Source: a virus. Taken from it: a stretch of 41,783 nt of DNA. The position numbers and the translations under genes are program-made. How positions within the stretch are numbered: position 1 is the first letter of the stretch; each line of letters starts with the position of its first letter. Shown here piece by piece: positions 37,072 to 41,783 of the stretch. The stretch is from positions 1-41,783 of IMG/VR virus record IMGVR_UViG_3300007363_000036. One strand, 5' to 3'. The notes below the pieces were generated by a model that made no database searches, was not told the DNA's origin, and saw nothing but the letters and a program-made list of their open reading frames with translations.

Positions 37072-37930
37072 TTTCTGTTTCTCCTAATACTCTTTTGACC
37101 TGTTCCATTGTTTCGCGTTCCCGGCGTTGCTGAAAAGTCTCTTTACCGTTATCGGAAGATTCAGTATATTCTAACCAATCCCGCCAGTTATTGAACCAGG
37201 TAGAACCGTTTTGAACAAATCCCCGCTTGAAACGATCACAAGTTTTGTATTTTTCTAAAGCGGTTTTAAGGTCTGTGTAATCCTTTTCGTTTTTGACCGT
37301 TGCCCTATAATGTCGATAAGCATTCTTTTTCCCAACCTTCATTTGAGAGGGCAGGATTTCCCAAAATGCTTCAAAATTCTTGGAATATTCAACACGCGCG
37401 GTCGGATTCGGTTTTTCAGAATCCGACAATATGTTTTTAGTGGTTTCGTGATATAGTGGTATAGTGATTGTATTTGTGCCCTCAGTGTGCCCTCGGTTCG
37501 CCCTCAGTTCGCCCTCGGTTCGCCCTTTGCTGTGCCCTCTATTTTGATAAGATGCAAAATTACATATAGTTATGTGCGTCATTTGCTGCGTCAATTTTCG
37601 GCTTATCATAGATAAATTTTCTAAATTTTCCAGAAAGGTACGAACTTTTTTCTCTGTCCATCCCCAGGCTTTGGCTAAAAATCTTAGAGAATAAACTATT
37701 TCCCCGTAATTCAAAATAAACAGCTTATTTTCGATTACAATTTCACCCTTCTTGTTCGGATTTCCCCAGGCGTTAAGTATTAACCACATCCAGGCCTCTG
37801 AGCGTTTATAGGGTTTCTCAAATCCGATATACCCATGTTCGATTATACTTTTATAGATAAGCCGATAGCCGGAATTATAGCTTTCCTTGTTCTCGTTTAT
37901 AGAAAGGTTATCCTGTTCCGGGTAGTTCAT
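37061..37930 (-). CDS. Replication initiator (O/DnaD-like), with iterons inside the gene
   Basis: 289 residues. N-terminal winged-helix type block: EAWMWLILNAWGNP, FILNYGEIVYSLRFLAKAWGWTEKKVRTFLENLENLSMI, as in phage replisome organisers. A central low-complexity stretch encoded by the iterons (GRTEGELRANRGHTEG). The C-terminal part has FWEILPSQMKVGKKNAYRHY and STWFNNWRDWLEY, a module seen in replication proteins that contact DnaB or DnaC. Together with the embedded repeats, this mirrors lambda gene O and its origin. Confidence 0.75.
   Translation of the reverse strand: MNYPEQDNLSINENKESYNSGYRLIYKSIIEHGYIGFEKPYKRSEAWMWLILNAWGNPNKKGEIVIENKLFILNYGEIVYSLRFLAKAWGWTEKKVRTFLENLENLSMISRKLTQQMTHITICNFASYQNRGHSKGRTEGELRANRGHTEGTNTITIPLYHETTKNILSDSEKPNPTARVEYSKNFEAFWEILPSQMKVGKKNAYRHYRATVKNEKDYTDLKTALEKYKTCDRFKRGFVQNGSTWFNNWRDWLEYTESSDNGKETFQQRRERETMEQVKRVLGETENAK
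37441..37470. other. AT-rich segment next to the iterons (candidate unwinding element)
   Basis: The strip beside the repeats (read on minus as ATCACTATACCACTATATCAC) carries a direct repeat CACTATA and is AT-rich relative to the repeats. In lambda the AT-rich region also flanks the iterons. Unwinding function is inference. Confidence 0.45.
37472..37538. repeat. Five to six 11-bp tandem iterons, candidate replication origin
   Basis: On the plus strand, units at 37472, 37483, 37494, 37505 and 37516 end in GCCCT, with central copies CGGTTCGCCCT, CAGTTCGCCCT, CGGTTCGCCCT; a sixth imperfect 12-base unit follows. Period 11 is not a multiple of three, so the repeats are read in successive frames by the initiator gene. 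Confidence 0.75.
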
Positions 37931-37933
37931 TGC

Positions 37934-38335
37934 TCATTCTCCCAAACAAAGACCATCCATTGCTTTATTATGGAGATATTCGGCAGCATCGGCGCAAGCA
38001 TAATTGATCTTCTCTATTGCCATGACCTGAAATAATTTCTCTACTGCCAAATAAAAATTATCCAATGTTTCGACATCGACAACATCCCACGACATATAAG
38101 AACAGCCGAATTTGCAAACCATCGTTTGAATCGTATATTTACCATCTTGATGCAGGATACTATGACTGAGATTGTCATGTCTCAGCTCATAACTCCCATA
38201 TTTATCAAGAACCTCAACCTCAAAAGGCTTTGCCCCCGGAAAGAGGTCTTTTACAACTAAATTTGCAAACTCCAATTGATCATCTTTAATGCTGTTTTGG
38301 GGGAAATTATTCCGATCCGATTTTACGGTTTTCAT
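37934..38335 (-). CDS. Hypothetical protein, first gene of the replication operon
   Basis: 133 residues: MKTVKSDRNNFPQNSIKDDQ, VVKDLFPGAKPFEVEVLDKYGSYE, then MVCKFGCSYMSWDVVDVETLD, and a helical end with YACADAAEYLHNKAM. Four Cys. No family recognised. It has an unusually long, highly foldable 5' leader. Confidence 0.6.
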   Translation of the reverse strand: MKTVKSDRNNFPQNSIKDDQLEFANLVVKDLFPGAKPFEVEVLDKYGSYELRHDNLSHSILHQDGKYTIQTMVCKFGCSYMSWDVVDVETLDNFYLAVEKLFQVMAIEKINYACADAAEYLHNKAMDGLCLGE

Positions 38336-38340
38336 AACGA

Positions 38341-38500
38341 CCTCACTTTCTTATGAGTTAGATCAATCCCTTTGCTGCGGTGATTGCGAAGGGAGGGAAA
38401 AACCCACTTGCGGGAGCCTTGCTATCGGGGCAAAGGCGCTAAGGCAGGACCCGGTCATAACGTCGCCGTTATAACAGACTCCCGCAAGTCGATTTTTTTA
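38341..38500. ncRNA. Long structured leader or small RNA (strand unresolved)
   Basis: ACTTGCGGGAG (38406-38416) pairs perfectly with CTCCCGCAAGT (38479-38489). Inside are CCTTGC/GCAAAGG, a central arm, and ATAACG-TCGC-CGTTAT, giving a multi-branched fold of about 84 nt. On the plus strand it is followed by seven T (38493-38499), as a terminated small RNA would be; on the minus strand it is the 5' leader of the 37934 gene, with a CCCTT/AAGGG stem crossed by CAATC/GATTG nearer the start. Not a tRNA: no T-loop. Confidence 0.5.
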
Positions 38501-38538
38501 TGTTTTAGGAACATAACGCCTCAATTTTTATAGCGATT

Positions 38539-38569
38539 CAAATATAACACCAAACCCTTATAAATCAAA
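38539..38569 (-). promoter_or_regulatory. Bacteroidota-type promoter match
   Basis: On the minus strand TTTG (38566-38569), 19 bases, TATATTTG (38539-38546), matching the TTTG-N19-21-TAnnTTTG consensus. It would start the replication transcript through the structured leader. Confidence 0.5.
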
Positions 38570-38592
38570 GAAAATTAGTTAAAAATGACCGG

Positions 38593-38838
38593 CTAACCTA
38601 CTTTATCGCCGCTACGCCGGAAGGTCACGGCTCCAGTTTCATCCACCGGCAAGTTAAACGGCATATCATCAACATCCCCATCCCACCGCCAGCCACTATC
38701 GGAAGCAGGTATAACAATGCCCTCGCGTTGCATCTTCTCCCGGATCGCCGCCTCGATAAAGGCGGTGTATGGGTTACAGTGCTCGCGCAAAGCCACCAGG
38801 AGGTTGGGCGGGAGCTTTATGTTGACCTGTTGTCGCAT
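38593..38838 (-). CDS. Ribbon-helix-helix-like DNA-binding protein
   Basis: 81 residues. RQQVNIKLPPNLLVALREHCNPYTAFIEAAIREKMQREG fits ribbon-helix-helix: a beta strand (QVNIKLP), helix, turn, helix. The C-terminal half is acidic/aromatic (DSGWRWDGDVDDMPFNLPVD). Could be a repressor or an orphan antitoxin; no toxin gene is adjacent. Confidence 0.55.
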   Translation of the reverse strand: MRQQVNIKLPPNLLVALREHCNPYTAFIEAAIREKMQREGIVIPASDSGWRWDGDVDDMPFNLPVDETGAVTFRRSGDKVG

Positions 38839-38890
38839 ATATGACGTATATACGGTTGAATTTATCGGCTCAATAAAAACAACGCTTTAA

Positions 38891-38922
38891 GCGGCCTAAT
38901 GGTTAGTATATAGTTAGGCCGC
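38891..38922. other. Intergenic hairpin after the second methyltransferase
   Basis: GCGGCCTAA / TTAGGCCGC 9-bp stem with a 14-base AT-rich loop, 6 bases past the methyltransferase stop on the minus strand. No immediate T-run. It contains GTTAGGC but lacks the arm pattern of the attC sites to the right, so I do not call it attC. Confidence 0.5.
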
Positions 38923-38927
38923 CTGCG

Positions 38928-40127
38928 CTATCCCGCAAAATTAAGCATTCCCTGTTTCATCCGCTTTTTAGCGGTTCGGCAATCTTTCTCGTTTATCTCG
39001 ATCCCGATGGATTTGCGCCCCATTTCCCGCGCTGCCAGCAGGGTAGTTCCCGATCCCATAAACGGATCGAGAATAACGCCGCCCAAGGGGGTGGCGGTCA
39101 GCCTGCAAAGGTATTTCATTAAATCCAGGGGCTTTACCGTGGGGTGGTCGTTATCTTCGCCGCGCTCATTCGGGGCAGCTTTGGCGGTGTAGAAGAAGCG
39201 GGAAGCGCCGCCGGAATCGCCAAAGCAACTGATAGGAGTTCCCGTCTCAAAACGCCCATATATTTTGTTATTTGCTTTCCTGATACCAACAGGCTTACCA
39301 CTTGTCAAAATCCCGCTTTGTTCATCCAGCAATTCCGCCGCGTATTCGTCTAAAATAACATTGGCAGGCCAGCGGCCTTCTATACTGCCGTTGATGTGTT
39401 GTTTCTTACCCATTCCCCACCCGTCGCCATTAGTGCCAGCATTACTATTACGTATCGTGCTTTCAATCCCTATCCGGCATCCCTCAATATTCAACCCCGC
39501 CACGCCCCAGGTAAGGGCATTGTTTGCAAAAGTTCCTTCAATCGGCTTCATCGCTACAATGATCGGCTCCCAGGCGGGCTTTAAGCCCGTGCCCCAGCCG
39601 TGCCAGGTTTGGGCGGCTTCGGATACAGGAAGCGTCTTATTAAATTCCGCTCTTTCTCTAAACCCCATTTGCATAATATCACCATCATGTATCTTACCCT
39701 TAGATGGTTCGGCCCCTCTGTTCCTGCCATCGGCGGAAAAGTTTGGTACAAATTCTTTTCTTTCCGCCCCCGCCGCCTTGTCAATCGCCTTGCTAATATC
39801 ATGGCTTTTCGGAAAGCTGGAGCCATAAAGCCAATTGATGCAATCCCGGATTTCCCAACCGGCATCCTCAATGGCGCAAGTCAGGCGGTGATAAGTGCGC
39901 GTTCCCCCAAACGCCAGGAGATACGCGCCCGGCTTCGCCACCCGCAGCGCCTCCGCCCAATAGGGCACGCCCGGCACGCTGTGATCCCAATTTTTGCCCA
40001 TGAATTTCAGGCCGTAAGGCGGATCGGTTAGGATCGTATCAACGGAGTTTTCGGGAAAGACTTTCATAACATCTAAGCAATCCCCGGTGTATATGGTCAC
40101 TAAATCATCGGTAAAATACGGTTGCAT
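38928..40127 (-). CDS. Second DNA methyltransferase (DPPYG, beta class)
   Basis: 399 residues. Motif IV VDTILTDPPYGLKFMGKNWD near residue 30; a target-recognition-like middle; C-terminal VILDPFMGSGTTLLAAREMGRKSIGIEI (motif I, D-P-F-x-G-S-G-T) and an NEKDCRTAKKRM helix. Order IV then I is beta class, usually N4-cytosine or N6-adenine. Also contains a HPTVKPLDLMKYLCRL block. The attC site at 40158 begins 31 bases upstream of its start, so it may be cargo of a cassette. Confidence 0.86.
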   Translation of the reverse strand: MQPYFTDDLVTIYTGDCLDVMKVFPENSVDTILTDPPYGLKFMGKNWDHSVPGVPYWAEALRVAKPGAYLLAFGGTRTYHRLTCAIEDAGWEIRDCINWLYGSSFPKSHDISKAIDKAAGAERKEFVPNFSADGRNRGAEPSKGKIHDGDIMQMGFRERAEFNKTLPVSEAAQTWHGWGTGLKPAWEPIIVAMKPIEGTFANNALTWGVAGLNIEGCRIGIESTIRNSNAGTNGDGWGMGKKQHINGSIEGRWPANVILDEYAAELLDEQSGILTSGKPVGIRKANNKIYGRFETGTPISCFGDSGGASRFFYTAKAAPNERGEDNDHPTVKPLDLMKYLCRLTATPLGGVILDPFMGSGTTLLAAREMGRKSIGIEINEKDCRTAKKRMKQGMLNFAG

Positions 40128-40157
40128 TATTTCCCTGTAATCTTTTAACCTCTGGCG

Positions 40158-40223
40158 GTATAACTACGCATCCACCTGAACCCGCCACAATACGGTGGGT
40201 CAGGTGATGCAAGTTCGTTAGAA
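40158..40223 (+). other. attC site 1 of the integron-like cassette array
   Basis: R'' GTATAAC (40158-40164), stem GCATC/GATGC, extrahelical C (40173), stem ACCTGA/TCAGGT, extrahelical A (40180), stem CCCGCC/GGTGGG, then R' GTTAGAA (40217-40223). The C and A lie in the 5' arm six pairs apart, exactly as in aadA1-type attC. Nearly identical to site 4 outside its central loop. Confidence 0.85.
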
Positions 40224-40230
40224 CGCTGAT

Positions 40231-40968
40231 TCAGCGATTGCAAAACAATCCGCACTCTAAACCTACATCGTCATTTTTCATTGCGGATTGATAAACTTCG
40301 TTGGCGCTAAACAATTCACCTTGCGCCTGAATAGCTTGGATTGATTTACCCGCATTCGGGAACATTAAAGCAAATTTTCCACGCTGGTCTTGAACTTCTT
40401 TTTCAAGTTCCTTCAAGCCTTCCGCCACTTCCGGGAGAAGATTAACAATCGCGGATACTTCCGCCTTGCGTTTGTAAAAGCATCCGATACAGCCGCCACG
40501 CGCCATGTAAAGCGGAAAGCGGGGCAGTAATCCAGTGTCGGCGCAAATCTTCAAACAATCAACCCGGTCTAATCCTTTTTCGCGTAATGGATAGCGAATT
40601 TTTAACCCTTCCAAATTTGTTATATTCCCAATTCGTTCCGGTTCGTCTGCTCTTAAACCAATTAGCAATTCAGCCGGCAGATGATTTTTAATAAATTCAT
40701 TATAGGGCTCAATCTTGAAAAGACGGGTGCAGTATCTTGATCCATGCCCCGGAAAATAATTTTGTTTTTTGATATAATCGGGTAAACTGCCATGTTTTGA
40801 TTTAAGCCTTATCACATTGCGCCCCGTCATTTTCTCAAATTTGTTTATGTGCGCGTAAAGTTCCGGGAATTCCCAACCCGTGTCAGTAAACACAAGTTGT
40901 GCATCCGGGCAAATTAAGGCAAGTGCTGTGCTGTCAACTCCACCGCTAAAAGCTACAAATCTTTCCAT
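40231..40968 (-). CDS. PP-loop / PAPS-reductase-like protein (cassette gene)
   Basis: 245 residues. AFSGGVDSTALAL is the N-type PP-loop; TDTGWEFPELYAHIN follows. Cysteine motifs RYCTRLFKIEP, GGCIGCFYKRK and a final LECGLFCNR suggest an iron-sulfur site, as in phage PAPS-reductase and DndC-like proteins. Such proteins may serve sulfur metabolism or DNA phosphorothioation or other modifications. It fills a 832-bp attC-bounded cassette and is antisense to the usual cassette orientation; its stop is 8 bases from attC 1. Confidence 0.82.
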   Translation of the reverse strand: MERFVAFSGGVDSTALALICPDAQLVFTDTGWEFPELYAHINKFEKMTGRNVIRLKSKHGSLPDYIKKQNYFPGHGSRYCTRLFKIEPYNEFIKNHLPAELLIGLRADEPERIGNITNLEGLKIRYPLREKGLDRVDCLKICADTGLLPRFPLYMARGGCIGCFYKRKAEVSAIVNLLPEVAEGLKELEKEVQDQRGKFALMFPNAGKSIQAIQAQGELFSANEVYQSAMKNDDVGLECGLFCNR

Positions 40969-40991
40969 AATATTAACTCCGTGCCACGCTG

Positions 40992-41055
40992 TTCTAACTC
41001 CACATGCACCCGATGCCGCAAAAGCGGCGGCACGGGTGATGCCTGGTCGTTATAT
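40992..41055 (+). other. attC site 2 of the array
   Basis: R'' TTCTAAC (40992-40998); CAT, extrahelical G (41006), CACCCG, extrahelical A (41013), TGCC; loop; GGCA, CGGGTG, ATG; R' GTTATAT (41049-41055). Its R'' is the reverse complement of the R' of site 1 over 8 bases. Confidence 0.82.
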
Positions 41056-41063
41056 TTCTCCGC

Positions 41064-41267
41064 TTAGTTTGTTACCCTTATTTCAACTTTTACTACTCTA
41101 TCGCCTTGTCTTTTGCATCGCTTCCATAACTTGTCACGTCTCTTCATATCAATAAAAAATCCCGCCCCAAATTTCATCCTTACGTGTTCCGTAATTGCAT
41201 CCCGGCGAGTCAACCAAGTGCCAATATAAAGCCCGTGTACTCCTATTATTGCCCACATTGTTTCCAT
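41064..41267 (-). CDS. Small cassette-borne protein
   Basis: 67 residues: METMWAIIGVHGLYIGTWLT, then KFGAGFFIDMKRRDKLWKRC and VVKVEIRVTN. A short alpha/beta protein with a basic middle; no family recognised. Sole gene of a 366-bp attC-bounded cassette. AAGGAGAAAG lies ahead of the ATG on minus. Confidence 0.55.
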   Translation of the reverse strand: METMWAIIGVHGLYIGTWLTRRDAITEHVRMKFGAGFFIDMKRRDKLWKRCKRQGDRVVKVEIRVTN

Positions 41268-41293
41268 TTCTTTCTCCTCAATGTCGCTCCAAA

Positions 41294-41421
41294 ATATAAC
41301 AATTTAATCAACGCGACGGCGGGATTGGGTAGCCTCAGAAAATTGGTCGGCATATTCATCTTATCTACCCATTCTGCCGTGGTAGGTAAAATCCCGCCGC
41401 GCGTTATCAAAGCCGTTATAT
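41294..41421 (+). other. attC site 3 of the array (long form)
   Basis: R'' ATATAAC (41294-41300); extrahelical C, stem AACGCG/CGCGTT, extrahelical A, stem CGGCGGGATT/AATCCCGCCG; larger central loop with an internal TGGGTAG/CTACCCA stem; R' GTTATAT (41415-41421). Its R'' matches the R' of site 2 in reverse complement over 9 bases. Confidence 0.82.
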
Positions 41422-41423
41422 GG

Positions 41424-41690
41424 CTAAGGCCGATTTTTTGACCAAAACCATTCCTTTAAATACAAATCCCCACTCGGAGAAAACCCGATAACACTTTTGG
41501 GTATCCATTCAGACCGATTACCTAAACCATCATTCAGAAATGTAATTAAAGCAGCTTTTTGAGTAACTTGTTCCGTCACCCATTCGTTCGATTCGGCAAC
41601 GTGAACAAATTTCCCATCGTGCATATCAAAATCGCTTACCATCTGCGTTAATGGATCATCTAATAGTTGCTCATGGATTTGCGATGCCAT
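41424..41690 (-). CDS. Hypothetical cassette-borne protein
   Basis: 88 residues: MASQIHEQLLDDPLTQMVSD, then FVHVAESNEWVTEQVTQKAA, and IGFSPSGDLYLKEWFWSKNRP. Mixed, mildly acidic, no family recognised. Sole gene of a 361-bp cassette; its stop lies 2 bases from the R' box of attC 3, and GCGGAGAG precedes the ATG. Confidence 0.55.
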   Translation of the reverse strand: MASQIHEQLLDDPLTQMVSDFDMHDGKFVHVAESNEWVTEQVTQKAALITFLNDGLGNRSEWIPKSVIGFSPSGDLYLKEWFWSKNRP

Positions 41691-41718
41691 ATTTTTCTCT
41701 CCGCTTGGTTGCTACGCC

Positions 41719-41782
41719 ATATAACTACGCATCCACCTGAACCCGCAAAAGACGCGGGTCAGGTGATGCAAGTTCGTTGGGC
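41719..41782 (+). other. attC site 4 of the array
   Basis: R'' ATATAAC (41719-41725); GCATC, extrahelical C, ACCTGA, extrahelical A, CCCGC; loop AAAAGAC; GCGGG, TCAGGT, GATGC; R' GTTGGGC (41776-41782, a perfect GTTRRRY). Its R'' matches the R' of site 3 in reverse complement over 10 bases. The array evidently continues past the window. Confidence 0.85.
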
Positions 41783-41783
41783 T

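Noticed and set aside
37472-37538. CRISPR-like array
   Set aside because: 11-bp tandem repeats without spacers, inside a coding gene; iterons fit better.
38406-38489. tRNA-like sequence (7-bp GCGGGAG/CTCCCGC acceptor-like stem, 76 nt span)
   Set aside because: No TTCRA T-loop, no proper anticodon arm and no 3' CCA in either strand.
38891-38922. Additional attC next to the methyltransferase stop
   Set aside because: It has a GTTAGGC core but no opposing AAC box in the right place and no two extrahelical bases; better described as a plain hairpin.

Overview
The window is one segment of a tailed double-stranded DNA phage or prophage genome with T7/P22-like (podovirus-style) virion genes; both edges cut through it. 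Support: a large terminase, portal, scaffold-like protein, HK97-type major capsid protein, two adaptor-like proteins, a beta-rich tail hub, fibre-type proteins, small ejection-type proteins and a giant polyvalent protein follow one another on the minus strand, with many 1-4 base overlaps (TAATG, ATGA). The host is probably Gram-negative, because the phage encodes a small protein that looks like an outer-membrane beta-barrel and ends in Phe, plus two further secreted-type proteins. One TTTG-N19-TAnnTTTG promoter match hints at the Bacteroidota/Ignavibacteria side, but the strong GGAGG ribosome sites mean this is only a guess.

Layout. 1-22.8 kb (minus): virion and packaging operon, read from 22.8 kb down to 1. 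The terminase large subunit carries a 162-residue mini-intein in its Walker A motif. 22.97-25.99 kb (minus): accessory genes (two related glycosyltransferase-like proteins flanking a nitroreductase, MazG, small membrane and basic proteins), ending at a strong terminator. 26.06-27.2 kb (minus): tyrosine recombinase and a small helix-turn-helix-like protein, with paired 20-bp palindromic operators upstream. 27.8-28.5 kb: a GC-rich non-coding island beside a terminase-small-subunit-like gene. 28.97-32.9 kb (plus): an early-type operon of small proteins. Most of its longer intergenic gaps hold GC-rich hairpins or pseudoknots that end in GGAGGTATT before the ATG; two of these are covarying copies of one multi-helix pseudoknotted RNA. 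33.2-34.6 kb (minus): small membrane and coiled-coil proteins, probably lysis. 34.9-38.3 kb (minus): DNA methyltransferase, zinc-ribbon peptides, PD-(D/E)XK nuclease, and a replication initiator with lambda-O-like iterons inside its own gene. 38.6-40.1 kb: ribbon-helix-helix-like protein and a second DNA methyltransferase.

The most striking region is 40.16-41.78 kb. Four attC sites of integron type separate three one-gene cassettes: a PP-loop/PAPS-reductase-like protein and two unknown proteins. Each site has AAC/GTT core boxes and a hairpin with the two extrahelical bases six base pairs apart. For every complete cassette, the GTT box at its left edge is the exact reverse complement of the AAC box of the attC at its right edge, as expected for a cassette that once circularised. 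All three genes are antisense to the usual gene-attC orientation but co-directional with the surrounding phage genes. No integron integrase is visible, so this looks like an integrase-less cassette array (CALIN) embedded in, or abutting, a phage genome.

All functional names are from reading sequence motifs; no database search was possible.
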